This document shows positions 18,020 through 28,017 of a stretch of 64,000 nucleotides of DNA, piece after piece. The position numbers were made by a program, and so were the translations under genes. The notes under the pieces were generated by a model. That model searched no databases. It was not told the DNA's origin and worked only from the letters and a program-made list of their open reading frames with translations. Source of the stretch: Cyclobacteriaceae bacterium. Lineage in GTDB: Bacteria; Bacteroidota; Bacteroidia; Cytophagales; Cyclobacteriaceae. Within the stretch, counting starts at the first letter, position 1, and each line of letters opens with the position of its first letter. The stretch is taken from assembly GCA_016787645.1 (NCBI GenBank), contig JAEUUF010000001.1, forward strand, positions 1 to 64,000. Direction: 5' to 3'.

Positions 18020-18880
18020 ATGGAAGCCGCGGCATTCAGCAACCTTGTCACTAATTATTCCTCGTTGACTCCCGAGGAACTTAAGGCTTTGCAGCATTTG
18101 GCTGAAGAATATCCCTATAGCCAGCTGCTTCACATGCTGGCCAGCCGGGGTGCTCAAGACACCAAGGCATCCGACCAGCAATCCTGCCTCCATCGGGCAG
18201 CAGTTTATGCCACCGACAGGACGGTCTTGAAGCAAGTGATGACTTCTTCCCCAAAACCCAGGTTAGCCACCACCCGCGCGGATCGTCCCGCAACTGCCAC
18301 ACCTGCCCCTGTAATTGTTGAGTCCAAGGTGGCCGATGCACCACCCGCGTTGAAGAAAGTTGACTCCGCGCCAACATCCATCACTCCTTCTCATCCTCTA
18401 CTCGAAGGTGATGCCTTACGCGAAGACATTGATTTTCAATTGCACCGCTTGCACAAGCTGATGCACGACTTTGATGACAGCTATGAACGGCTGAAGAACC
18501 AGAACTCAGCCGAAGAGAAATCAAAGCCACTGACTAACCCTGATCCAGCCGGCTCCGACGCCTCGCTTATTGAAGAAATAAAGACCAGCCGAAAGAAGCC
18601 GAAACTCGTAAGCCCCAAGGTTGCCGAACAAGGTGAGATCATTGATCATTTCATCAAAGTCGCACCCACTTTACCCAGGACTAAGCCCAAGGAGCCAGCC
18701 GCCGATCTCGCCGAAGAATCGGTTAACTATGGAGACGGCATCGTATCAGAAACCCTGGTGGAAATACTCCTCAAGCAGGGTAAGAAGGACAAAGCCATCG
18801 AGATGCTGAAGAAGCTCATTTGGAAGTTTCCACAGAAAAAGGCTTACTTTGCCGCTCAAATTGAAGCACTGAAAAGTTAA
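18020..18880 (+). CDS. Conserved hypothetical protein between lptE and secG, TPR-like C-terminus
   Basis: A 286-residue protein with no signal peptide. The first 70 residues are helical (LTPEELKALQHLAEEYPYSQLLHMLASRG); a middle Pro/Lys/Ala-rich part (about 80-230) looks disordered; the last 45 residues form a helical pair (VSETLVEILLKQGKKDKAIEMLKKLI) like one TPR unit. I do not recognise a catalytic motif. It sits 56 bp after lptE and only 3 bp before secG, so it is probably co-transcribed with secG. A role as a cytoplasmic scaffold or helper is conceivable but is only a guess. Confidence 0.75.
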   Translation: MEAAAFSNLVTNYSSLTPEELKALQHLAEEYPYSQLLHMLASRGAQDTKASDQQSCLHRAAVYATDRTVLKQVMTSSPKPRLATTRADRPATATPAPVIVESKVADAPPALKKVDSAPTSITPSHPLLEGDALREDIDFQLHRLHKLMHDFDDSYERLKNQNSAEEKSKPLTNPDPAGSDASLIEEIKTSRKKPKLVSPKVAEQGEIIDHFIKVAPTLPRTKPKEPAADLAEESVNYGDGIVSETLVEILLKQGKKDKAIEMLKKLIWKFPQKKAYFAAQIEALKS

Positions 18881-18883
18881 CTC

Positions 18884-19213
18884 ATGTACACGTTATTCGT
18901 TAGCCTCACCATTTTCGCCGCAGTATTATTGGTTCTTGTTGTTCTTGCCCAGAATTCCAAGGGAGGGGGATTGTCCAGCCAGTTCGGCGGAAGCTCAGCC
19001 AGTAACCTCATTGGTGTCAAGAAAACCGGAGATTTGTTGGAGAAGATGACCTGGGGACTTGCGATCAGTGTTATGGCCCTTGTTCTGGCGACAAACTTCA
19101 CCACTCCCAATGCGGGTACCTCCACGGATGACCTGCTGGAGCGGGCAAAAGAGCAGCAGGAACTCCCCGCCCCTGCCCTGAAGAAGGCAGAAACCGATAC
19201 TACGAAAAAGTAG
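18884..19213 (+). CDS. secG: Preprotein translocase subunit SecG
   Basis: A 109-residue protein with two transmembrane segments: VSLTIFAAVLLVLVVLAQ at the start and WGLAISVMALVLATNF at about 55-72. They are separated by the characteristic Gly/Ser-rich loop NSKGGGLSSQFGGSSASNLIGV of the SecG family. SecG belongs to the SecYEG inner-membrane channel and assists SecA-driven export. The C-terminal tail is charged (LLERAKEQQELPAP). It begins 3 bp after the preceding gene. Its last 14 bases overlap the end of a convergent gene on the other strand. Confidence 0.93.
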   Translation: MYTLFVSLTIFAAVLLVLVVLAQNSKGGGLSSQFGGSSASNLIGVKKTGDLLEKMTWGLAISVMALVLATNFTTPNAGTSTDDLLERAKEQQELPAPALKKAETDTTKK

Positions 19214-19937
19214 TTGGCTGTTCCGATTGGGACAGGTATTTGATCAGCAGCCGTTTGGCCACTGGCACCAGTGTCTCCTGGTAAGGAAACCGAATCTTTG
19301 ACAACACAAGAAATGCGGCCGGATTTGGCAAGTCGGTATACCTCTTCACCAAATCCATTTTGATACTCTCATAGGTATTGGCAAGGTTATACACCGTTGT
19401 TCCAATAAATGTAGTTTGCAGACCGCGCATGGGCTCCTGGCCACTTTGAAACATGGTGACCTGATAGCGATAGATATTGGTTTCTGTCTCAGGTGGCTGG
19501 GTCATAAACATGTATCCTTCACGAGCATACAAGGGCACCACACCCACCGAACTTAGTTCACATTTGGATTCCACAAATTCATAGATGGAGGACCCTTCTT
19601 CGAGGTGTCCGCGCAGCTGCGGGATAGCAAACTCCATAATGGCTTCAATTTCCCTCATGACCGCATCGTCTTGTATGATTTTGCGGTAGCTGATCTCCAA
19701 CTGCTGAAGCTTCTCCCTTGAAAGTTCTTTCGGGAAGTTTTCTACAATCAATGACTTATTACTCTGAAGGGCAATCAGGTTGCGGTAGTGAAAGACAATG
19801 TCAGCCAAATGGGGATACAACTCAACCTTACTGAAGGAGTCCCGCACTGATTTCAAATACGCGAGGAGCATATACTTCTTGTACTCAAAGTCGATGAGTC
19901 CCTCTGTAAGCCAATTATCCTGCAACCGCTTTTCCAT
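19200..19937 (-). CDS. Conserved hypothetical protein, cytoplasmic
   Basis: A 245-residue protein without signal peptide or membrane segment. The first half is helical (FEYKKYMLLAYLKSVRDSF, KLQQLEISYRKIIQDD). The middle part has strands (GVVPLYAREGYMFMT, NIYRYQVTMFQ, LQTTFIGTTVYN), and a helical tail ends in VPVAKRLLIKYL. I recognise no known enzyme motif. It is convergent with secG and overlaps its 3' end by 14 bp, and it is divergent from groES across 246 bp. Confidence 0.72.
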   Translation of the reverse strand: MEKRLQDNWLTEGLIDFEYKKYMLLAYLKSVRDSFSKVELYPHLADIVFHYRNLIALQSNKSLIVENFPKELSREKLQQLEISYRKIIQDDAVMREIEAIMEFAIPQLRGHLEEGSSIYEFVESKCELSSVGVVPLYAREGYMFMTQPPETETNIYRYQVTMFQSGQEPMRGLQTTFIGTTVYNLANTYESIKMDLVKRYTDLPNPAAFLVLSKIRFPYQETLVPVAKRLLIKYLSQSEQPTTFS

Positions 19938-20043
19938 AAGGCTACTTTTTTATGAACGAAGGCCCGATACAATCATTGAAATCTATCCCCTAAATACGAA
20001 ATACCCTGCCAGAGGTCAACCCTGACATTATTACGGAAAACCT

Positions 20044-20135
20044 GACATTTGCGACCGCAAACTCCCCGGTTCCCGGGTGCCAAATCTGCCAAAAGCCTAA
20101 AATCTGCCAAATTTGGCCATTGGCACGATAATGGA
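20044..20135 (+). promoter_or_regulatory. groESL upstream region with TGCCAAA repeats, palindrome and promoter-like boxes
   Basis: The stretch holds three TGCCAAA copies (20078-20084, 20087-20093, 20105-20111), the last within a perfect 12-bp palindrome GCCAAATTTGGC (20106-20117). At 20044-20051 GACATTTG differs by one base from TAnnTTTG. At 20121-20127 TGGCACG matches the -24 half of a sigma54 promoter, but the -12 half (TGGA instead of TTGC) is poor. No CIRCE (HrcA) element is present. The repeats may bind a regulator; which one is unknown. Confidence 0.4.
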
Positions 20136-20183
20136 CGATGGCGGGACGTAACAAATGGTTCTTAAACCAAACTCTAAATCCAT

Positions 20184-20462
20184 ATGGCGAAAATCAATTT
20201 CAAACCGAACGAAGACCGCGTGCTGGTAGAACCTGCCGCCGCGGAGGAAAAGACGGCCTCAGGCATTATCATTCCTGATACGGCCAAAGAAAAACCCCAG
20301 AAAGGCAAAGTGATCGCAGTTGGTGATGGCCTCAAAGACAAGCCGGTAACCGTGAAAGTAGGCGAGCGCATCCTCTATGGAAAATACGCCGGCACTGAAA
20401 TCACCATCGATGGAAAAGACTACCTCATCATGAGGAACTCCGACATCTTCGGAACGATCTAA
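20184..20462 (+). CDS. groES: Co-chaperonin GroES
   Basis: A 92-residue protein of normal GroES length. It shows [13 protein letters not shown], the mobile loop region with [26 protein letters not shown] and the closing [14 protein letters not shown]. GroES forms the heptameric lid on GroEL and together they fold cytosolic proteins in an ATP-dependent cycle. groEL follows 27 bp downstream, so the two are an operon. The upstream region with repeats is noted separately. Confidence 0.98.
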   Translation: MAKINFKPNEDRVLVEPAAAEEKTASGIIIPDTAKEKPQKGKVIAVGDGLKDKPVTVKVGERILYGKYAGTEITIDGKDYLIMRNSDIFGTI

Positions 20463-22118
<1,656 letters not shown>

Positions 22119-22141
22119 TTCATTTGGTTTAGGTTACGGTT

Positions 22142-22175
22142 AAACCCGTTCGGCTCGTGCCGGACGGGTTTTTTC
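22142..22175 (+). terminator. Rho-independent terminator after groEL
   Basis: AACCCGT...ACGGGTT with an inner CGGC/GCCG extension and a 4-base TCGT loop region forms a GC-rich hairpin, followed by six T residues (22169-22174). It begins 24 bp after the groEL stop. Confidence 0.9.
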
Positions 22176-22210
22176 TTTGTCTTCCAAGCCGTAGATTAGG
22201 GTAATAATTT

Positions 22211-22585
22211 ATGCTCCTCTTCAAATCCTTTACCGAACTGGCCGCTTACCTGATGGTTTACATCGCCCGGGCCGACGGCCAGGTGCATTATCTCGAAGAG
22301 TCAACACTGCGGGACCATTTGGGTTATTTCTCAGGCGAACCCGATGCGGAGATACTCCGTGCATCCAAATGCTGTGATGCCAATCCCCTGGTCAAAATCC
22401 AGGATGTCCTCAATGCCAATGAGTCACTGATAGGTTCCACCTCCTTTAATGATCGCATGGAACTCATCCGAAGTCTTTACAACATCATCAACTCCGACGG
22501 CCGTGTACATGAAGAAGAAATGGCTACCCTGCGATCGATCCGTATGGCCCTGGAGCAATCCGCTGGCGGAACCCTGGTTTCTTAG
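22211..22585 (+). CDS. TerB-like small helical protein
   Basis: A 124-residue, fully helical, cytoplasmic protein. Two related halves each contain an acidic turn followed by a helix: ARADGQVHYLEESTLRDHL and INSDGRVHEEEMATLRSI. The pattern A-x-x-DG-x-[VI]-x-x-x-E is the signature of TerB/DjlA-N folds, which are thought to bind metal at the acidic residues. No ter operon genes accompany it, so a tellurite role is not implied. It follows the groEL terminator and is convergent with the next gene. Confidence 0.72.
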   Translation: MLLFKSFTELAAYLMVYIARADGQVHYLEESTLRDHLGYFSGEPDAEILRASKCCDANPLVKIQDVLNANESLIGSTSFNDRMELIRSLYNIINSDGRVHEEEMATLRSIRMALEQSAGGTLVS

Positions 22586-22591
22586 TCGGTC

Positions 22592-23086
22592 TTACATCCT
22601 CTTTCCCTTAACATACTTCTTCACAATTGTTTGATCAGGGGGATAGTTTGCCGTTGCTACAGGCGTAATCTGGGCCTGGATGCACTTCCAGTTTCCATCC
22701 TCCTTTACGTAGGTGTCGGTGTACTGCGACATCCCTGTAATTTCCTCGCCGTTTTTAATGATAGTGTATTTATTGACCGACCGCACCAGGGCGGTGTTGC
22801 CAATGATAGTGATCTTTTCATCCCGGTAGTCCCAATAAACAATGACTTCCGGATCAAACCCATTTACCCACGCTTTCAGGTACTCCTCCCGGCCCACCCA
22901 TGCACCCTGGCTGGTGATGCATATGAAGCCCGGATGGATGAGTTTGGCGTGCGAAACAACATCGTTCGTAACAAAATTGTGAATGAATCGGGCATTGATC
23001 TCCTTCAATTGCTCAAGTTCAGTTTGCTGGGCAGCACACGAAACACCCAGGAATACACAAATGAAAAGGCTGAGAAAGAGTTTCAT
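22592..23086 (-). CDS. Exported SnoaL/NTF2-like protein (DUF4440 type)
   Basis: I start the gene at ATG 23086 because it gives a signal peptide (MKLFLSLFICVFLGVSCAAQQ), with SC at the cleavage or lipobox region. An upstream extension would be read through the divergent repeat-free stretch and has no signal. The 164-residue product then shows the NTF2-like cone: helix LKEINARFIHNFVTND, then strands (HPGFICITSQGAWVGR, ALVRSVNKYTIIKNG, TDTYVKEDGNWKCIQAQITP). Members of this family are diverse and often lack known function. It lies 27 bp downstream of the DinB-like gene on the same strand and may be co-transcribed with it. Confidence 0.8.
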   Translation of the reverse strand: MKLFLSLFICVFLGVSCAAQQTELEQLKEINARFIHNFVTNDVVSHAKLIHPGFICITSQGAWVGREEYLKAWVNGFDPEVIVYWDYRDEKITIIGNTALVRSVNKYTIIKNGEEITGMSQYTDTYVKEDGNWKCIQAQITPVATANYPPDQTIVKKYVKGKRM

Positions 23087-23112
23087 AAAGTGGAGGATTA
23101 AGGGTTTAGGAA

Positions 23113-23556
23113 TTAGGCGAGCAACTTTTTCACGAAGCCAATCTGTCCCAGGTGGTAGATGTCGTGCTCCATTGTTCCATTCAGCGCTTCCGCCAGGTCT
23201 GGGGTAAGCGAAGACTGGTTCATGAGGGCTGAAGCGAGCGCCTCCTGGGTTACCGCAAAAGATTGTAGAACATGTTTCCACCCTTTACTCTTTAGCGTCT
23301 CGAGGGCAGGCCAGTTATCGGGGTGGGTTGAAGTGAATTCCTCCTGTCCGTCTCCCACCAGCTGCGCGATAATAGCTTTTCTCCGGAATGTCATGTGTGC
23401 GACGATTTCTGCTATAGAATGTGCATTGGCTGCCGGACGTTGGAAAGCTTGTGCTTCCGACACATTTTTTAATTTAGCCTGAAAGGATTCACCAAACCAT
23501 GGTTCACCCTGGTAAATCCTGTCCAGTCGCTTAATCCATTCAGTGGATATGTTCAT
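23113..23556 (-). CDS. DinB-family metal-binding protein
   Basis: A 147-residue four-helix-bundle protein. The likely metal histidines are in NAHSIAEIVAHMTFRRK and near the end in GTMEHDIYHLGQIGF, the pattern of DinB/YfiT-like proteins. Many members in other phyla act as thiol-dependent transferases, but in Bacteroidota the function is usually unassigned. A perfect -7 box lies 20 bp upstream. The gene is divergent from an AraC-type regulator with about 110 bp between starts, so the regulator may control it. Confidence 0.8.
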   Translation of the reverse strand: MNISTEWIKRLDRIYQGEPWFGESFQAKLKNVSEAQAFQRPAANAHSIAEIVAHMTFRRKAIIAQLVGDGQEEFTSTHPDNWPALETLKSKGWKHVLQSFAVTQEALASALMNQSSLTPDLAEALNGTMEHDIYHLGQIGFVKKLLA

Positions 23557-23575
23557 GAGTCTATCGATTTGATGG

Positions 23576-23583
23576 CAAACGTA
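23576..23583 (-). promoter_or_regulatory. -7 promoter box of the DinB-like gene
   Basis: The minus strand reads TACGTTTG, a perfect TAnnTTTG match, 19 bp upstream of the ATG at 23556. It lies in the region shared with the divergent AraC-type regulator. Confidence 0.5.
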
Positions 23584-23668
23584 TCTACCCAGACATCAAA
23601 AAACCTTAGAATTCTTGCTATTCTGACCTGTGCCAAACCTTGGAAAGAAAAGCGCGTTACCTTTGATT

Positions 23669-24553
23669 ATGCAGGCCGAAGTGCATTTGATCCACCAGTC
23701 AGACTTCTACCAGATCAGGGACTTCAGGTGTGCCTGTGTAGAATGTTCCACCTCCAAACTAGAACAATGCGAGCGTTTCTCCATTTGCTTCGTTCGCAAG
23801 GGATACTACGAACAACATGTTTTCCGGCAACAGCAGGAAATGCACGTGGGAAGAGTGCTGGTCACTAAGCCTGGAATTGAGTACGTCATCCGGCATATCG
23901 ACAATCAGCCAGATCTTTGTACCTCCATCAATTTCTCGGATGCGTTTTATCTGCACCTGCAAGAATACCTTTCCGGAGAATTGAGTTGGTTCTTCCGCAA
24001 CCCCGATTTGCAGTCCTTGTTGCTCACTTCCCCGCCCGAGGCGGAGTACCTGCATCAACAGATTCTTGCGGCGGTGAGTGGAGGTGTCAAACTTGAAGTA
24101 GACGATCTGGTAGTCAGGTTGGTCGATGCGGTGATGCGCATCATGGGAAACTCACCGGTTCCCGCTGCACTACCAGAAAACCTGAAGCGTCATCACCTTC
24201 AAACTGCAGAAAAAGCGAAAGACTACCTTATTCGCAACTTCCACCAGGAGGTTAGCTTACAGCAGTTGGCAGATCATTGTTGCGTCAGCCTTTTTCATTT
24301 CAGCCGAATCTTCCGATCAGTTCTCAAAACCACTCCTCACCAGTATCTGCTGGCGCTTAGACTGCATCACGCCCGGCTATTGATGGATTCCACCGATGCA
24401 CGGGTAACCGAGGTGGCCTTTCAAAGCGGCTTCCAAAGCCTTGAACATTTCACGACTTCCTATCGCAAACACTTTGGCACTACTCCATCAGCAAGCCGGA
24501 TGGGCAAGGGACAGGGTGATGGCCAATATTCACGCGGAGTAAAACGAGGCTAA
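23669..24553 (+). CDS. AraC-family transcriptional regulator
   Basis: I use ATG 23669 (294 residues); an in-frame GTG at 23630 would add 13 residues. The N-terminal half is a cupin-like sensing domain (FSICFVRKGYYEQHVF, GRVLVTKPGIEYVIRHIDN). The C-terminal 100 residues form the two-HTH AraC/XylS DNA-binding domain: LQQLADHCCVSLFHFSRIFR, then TEVAFQSGFQSLEHFTTSYR and HFGTTPSASR. The N-terminal segment is cysteine-rich (FRCACVECSTSKLEQCE), which could be a metal or redox site. It is divergent from the DinB-like gene and may control it. Confidence 0.88.
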   Translation: MQAEVHLIHQSDFYQIRDFRCACVECSTSKLEQCERFSICFVRKGYYEQHVFRQQQEMHVGRVLVTKPGIEYVIRHIDNQPDLCTSINFSDAFYLHLQEYLSGELSWFFRNPDLQSLLLTSPPEAEYLHQQILAAVSGGVKLEVDDLVVRLVDAVMRIMGNSPVPAALPENLKRHHLQTAEKAKDYLIRNFHQEVSLQQLADHCCVSLFHFSRIFRSVLKTTPHQYLLALRLHHARLLMDSTDARVTEVAFQSGFQSLEHFTTSYRKHFGTTPSASRMGKGQGDGQYSRGVKRG

Positions 24554-24574
24554 CCCGCCGCTCCAATCAGCACC

Positions 24575-26602
24575 TTACTTTACCGCATTCCGGTACAGGA
24601 TCCCGCACATGGTAATAAAGAAGGCGACACCCAGCAGGTGATACCCGCTCGTTCCCAGCGCGCTCAACATGCCGTGCTCAATATTGAGAGTCTTCATGAA
24701 CGACTCATTGGTCACCGTAAGAATTGCAGCAAATACTCCCGTAAGCGCCCCACCGGCGATGAGACCGGTTGCAAACAGGCTGCCTTTCCCCAAATCCTCC
24801 TCCTCTTTCGCCTTGTTCATTTTTTCGGCACGGTAGTCAATGTATCCTTTCATGGCACCACCAATGAAAATGGGCAGCGTCGTGGCCAAAGGAAGATAAA
24901 GCCCAATCGCGAAGGCCAGTGCTTTGATGCCGCAGAGTTCGATCATGACGGCCAGGAAAACGCCCACCATAACGAACTGCCAATCAAGATTGAATGACAA
25001 AATCCCACGAGCCAGCGTGGCCATCAGGGTGGCCTGAGGAGCGGGATAACGATCACTGCCCACGGCGTGGGTGATGCCTTGCGCCATCATCTCCTGGGTG
25101 GGTGTGTCCAATATCTTTACCACGAGACCGATAGCGATTGAGGATACAATGGCCCCGATGAACAGCGCAATCTGCTGGAACCGGGGTGTCGCACCCACGA
25201 TATAGCCGGTTTTGAGATCTTGTGAAGTTGCACCGGCATTGGCCGCCGCGATACAGATCATGCCGCCTACCACCAGAGCCAGCGGCTCGTACAACTTGCC
25301 GCTCCAGCCCACCGCGGTGAAGATGAGGCAGGTGCCCATGAGTGTAGCAATAGTCATCCCTGAAATCGGGCTGTTACTTGACCCTACAAGGCCCACGATG
25401 CGACTGGCCACGGTGACGAAAAAGAAACCGAAGACAATAATGAGTACTCCGATCAACAGCTTTTGGATTAGGCCGTCGCCTGGAATATTGGGCATGATGG
25501 TGAGTACCGCGATGAGGATGATACTTCCAATGATGACTACCTTGAAGGAGAGATCGCGGTCAGTGCGCAAAATACTTTTCTCGCTCCCCTCTTTCAATGA
25601 TCCCATGCTTTCCCTGAACGAGCTTACGATGGTGGGAATGGTTTTCATCAGCGTAATAAATCCACCGGCGGCCACCGCGCCGGCGCCTATCTGACGAATG
25701 TAAGCGCGGTAGATTGCATCGGCGTAACTGCCAAAGGAATGCGTGGCAGGATCCCAGGACCCTGGTCCTCCGGATGCATTCAGGTCGGTGAGGTATCCCA
25801 ATTTCACCAGTTGCATGGCAATTGTATCGGCTGGCACGAGGGTCGCCAACAAGGGTATCATGGCCCACCAGGCCAGCACGGAACCGGCTACCAGCACGCC
25901 GGCAATCTTTGGACCGATGATATAGCCTACACCCAAATACTCCGGCGTGATTTCTCCTCGTGTCGCAGCCGATGGCCAAAACTTGTTCACCTGGCTGGTC
26001 ATGTAGGCCGGAGTCTCCGCGATAAGGTGCACTACTTTCTGTAATACTGCATAACCAAAGGCCACGCCCATCCCGATGAAGGCCGTCCGCGCAAACTCTC
26101 CTCCCTTTTCCCCCGCCTGCAAGACAGAACCACATGCTGTACCTTCCGGGTACGGGAGTGTGCCGTGCTCTTTCACAATAAGAGAGCGCCGCAACGGGAT
26201 CATCATCAACGTGCCCAACATACCGCCAAAGGCCGCCAGGATAAGAATGGTCAAGTAGTTGAAATAGCTCTCGCCTACACTCACCCCATTCTCACCGGGT
26301 GATAAGAACAAGAATCCCGGCAAGGTGAATACTACGCCAGCTGCGATGGACTCGCCGGCCGACCCGGTTGTCTGTATGATATTGTTTTCAAGGATGGTCG
26401 TCTTCAGAAACTTTCGGCCCAACGTAATCGCTATGACCGCGATGGGAATCGAGGCGGATACCGTCAACCCGGCTTTCAGTGCCAGGTAAACCGTTGAACA
26501 GCCAAAGAGAATACCAAACAAAACACCGAAGCCCACTGATTTTACAGTGAACTCAGCAATGTTTTGTTCTGGTGCGATGTAAGGCTTGAAGTTCTTATCC
26601 AT
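24575..26602 (-). CDS. OPT-family oligopeptide transporter
   Basis: A 675-residue integral membrane protein with about 15-16 hydrophobic segments. Recognisable OPT features are the N-terminal EFTVKSVGFGVLFGILFGCS, TTGSAGESIAAGVVFTLPG, LPYPEGTACGSVLQAGEKGG, and NSPISGMTIATLM. Bacterial OPT proteins import oligopeptides, or metal-chelate complexes in the YSL branch, using the proton gradient; the substrate cannot be fixed here. It lies 63 bp after the POT gene on the same strand, so two peptide-type carriers probably form one operon. Confidence 0.9.
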   Translation of the reverse strand: MDKNFKPYIAPEQNIAEFTVKSVGFGVLFGILFGCSTVYLALKAGLTVSASIPIAVIAITLGRKFLKTTILENNIIQTTGSAGESIAAGVVFTLPGFLFLSPGENGVSVGESYFNYLTILILAAFGGMLGTLMMIPLRRSLIVKEHGTLPYPEGTACGSVLQAGEKGGEFARTAFIGMGVAFGYAVLQKVVHLIAETPAYMTSQVNKFWPSAATRGEITPEYLGVGYIIGPKIAGVLVAGSVLAWWAMIPLLATLVPADTIAMQLVKLGYLTDLNASGGPGSWDPATHSFGSYADAIYRAYIRQIGAGAVAAGGFITLMKTIPTIVSSFRESMGSLKEGSEKSILRTDRDLSFKVVIIGSIILIAVLTIMPNIPGDGLIQKLLIGVLIIVFGFFFVTVASRIVGLVGSSNSPISGMTIATLMGTCLIFTAVGWSGKLYEPLALVVGGMICIAAANAGATSQDLKTGYIVGATPRFQQIALFIGAIVSSIAIGLVVKILDTPTQEMMAQGITHAVGSDRYPAPQATLMATLARGILSFNLDWQFVMVGVFLAVMIELCGIKALAFAIGLYLPLATTLPIFIGGAMKGYIDYRAEKMNKAKEEEDLGKGSLFATGLIAGGALTGVFAAILTVTNESFMKTLNIEHGMLSALGTSGYHLLGVAFFITMCGILYRNAVK

Positions 26603-26665
26603 GGTAAGAGGGTTGGGTGATGGTTAATGGCGGCTGAATGTTGGATACCTAATGAAGGGGAATAG

Positions 26666-27922
26666 TTATTTGGGCGTCGTCGATACATTGGTGACAATCT
26701 GATTGTATACAATCATCAGCAAGGTTGAAGTGATGCCGATGGCGGAGAGGATGTACCAAATCATCGCCGGGTCAGTCTCCAGGTAAGTAAGTCTCAAGTA
26801 ATCGCCAATCATGCCTGCGGAGAATGAACCGATGGCTACCGGCAGGAACGCAAACCCCATGAAAGTACCCACCTGGTCCTTCGGGGCCAATGAACTCACG
26901 TATTCATAAAAGCGAGGAGCCTGTGTAGCTTCACCAAGGGCGAACGTAGCCACACCAATAATGGCTGCCAGGATGGTACCACCGGCGCCGATAATGATCC
27001 ACGAAAGGCTGGCAATGCTGAATCCCAGAATAATGGCTAGCACGGGCTTCAAACGGCTAACCAGTGCGGTTACCGGTATAGTAATCACAATCAATGTGAA
27101 GGCATCGACCGTCTCGAGGAACTCAAATGCTTCGTATTTGAGCACGTTGGTAATGTAGAATGGGAAGGAATAGAAGATCTGCCAGAACATCATCCAGAAC
27201 CCCGAGAAGATCAGCAGGAAGCTCATGAACTTGATGTTGGTAAATACCAGGAGCATGTCCCTGAATACCTTTCCAAAAGTCTTTCGCTCGGTTGTATCGC
27301 CCTCCGGTTCCTTAAAAAATATCCACGCACCAAAGAAAAGCATCAGTGAAGTGAGCGAAGACATCACCAACACATACTCAATGCCAAGATCTGCGCGAAC
27401 GCGATAGGCGATCATTGGTCCAATGGCCCCTCCGAGATTCACCAACGTGTAATAGATTGAAAATCCCAGCGCCTGGGTTGTCGGCTTGGAAGTTTTTGCC
27501 ACGGTGCCCACTACGCAGGGTTTGATCAATGATCCTCCAATAGCGGTCAGGATCAACACAATCAGTACATAGTTACGCTTGCCCACTGCTTCGGTTATCC
27601 ACTGCCCATATTCCATCCCGGCAAGGCCGATCAGGAAATAACCAATGCAGAAAATGGCAAAGCACGCCATCAACGTACGGCGAAAGCCATACTTGTCGAC
27701 CAGTACACCGGCCACAATGGGTAACGAGTAAAGTACGGCGTTGAAAAGCCCGGCCAGGAAACCTGCTTCTTCATTGAGTCCCACCTTGTTGGCCAGGAAC
27801 ACGGTAAGCACTGCCTTTGAACCGTAGTAGGCCAGTCGTTCAAAAAGCTCGAGGGTGTTGGCGACCCAAAATATGGGATGAAATCCCGTTCGGATTTCGT
27901 GCCAGCGCTCCGCTACAGTCAT
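26666..27922 (-). CDS. POT-family (proton-dependent oligopeptide) MFS transporter
   Basis: A 418-residue membrane protein with 12 predicted helices. The first helix holds the ExxER-type motif of the POT/PTR family (NTLELFERLAYYGSKAVL), which couples protons to di- and tripeptide uptake. GGSLIKPCVVGTVA and the MFS loop motif VDKYGFRRT are also present. At 418 residues it is shorter than typical POT members (about 450-500). It precedes the OPT gene, which supports a peptide uptake operon. Exact substrate specificity is not evident. Confidence 0.88.
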   Translation of the reverse strand: MTVAERWHEIRTGFHPIFWVANTLELFERLAYYGSKAVLTVFLANKVGLNEEAGFLAGLFNAVLYSLPIVAGVLVDKYGFRRTLMACFAIFCIGYFLIGLAGMEYGQWITEAVGKRNYVLIVLILTAIGGSLIKPCVVGTVAKTSKPTTQALGFSIYYTLVNLGGAIGPMIAYRVRADLGIEYVLVMSSLTSLMLFFGAWIFFKEPEGDTTERKTFGKVFRDMLLVFTNIKFMSFLLIFSGFWMMFWQIFYSFPFYITNVLKYEAFEFLETVDAFTLIVITIPVTALVSRLKPVLAIILGFSIASLSWIIIGAGGTILAAIIGVATFALGEATQAPRFYEYVSSLAPKDQVGTFMGFAFLPVAIGSFSAGMIGDYLRLTYLETDPAMIWYILSAIGITSTLLMIVYNQIVTNVSTTPK

Positions 27923-27983
27923 GAGATCAGGTTTAGGTGTTGTTAAAGTAGCCGATCGTTGTCAGTTTTCCCAACCACCCAAG

Positions 27984-28012
27984 AAAAAACCCCGATGAAG
28001 GTCGGGGTTTTT
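27984..28012 (-). terminator. Rho-independent terminator after pckA
   Basis: On the minus strand CCCCGA pairs with TCGGGG around a six-base loop (27990-28007), and the hairpin is followed by a run of six T (plus-strand A 27984-27989). It starts 6 bp after the pckA stop codon. Confidence 0.88.
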
Positions 28013-28017
28013 CAAGT

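Noticed and set aside
20121-20135. Sigma54 promoter of groESL
   Set aside because: The -24 half is perfect but the -12 half matches only two of four bases, so I list it as a box, not as a promoter.
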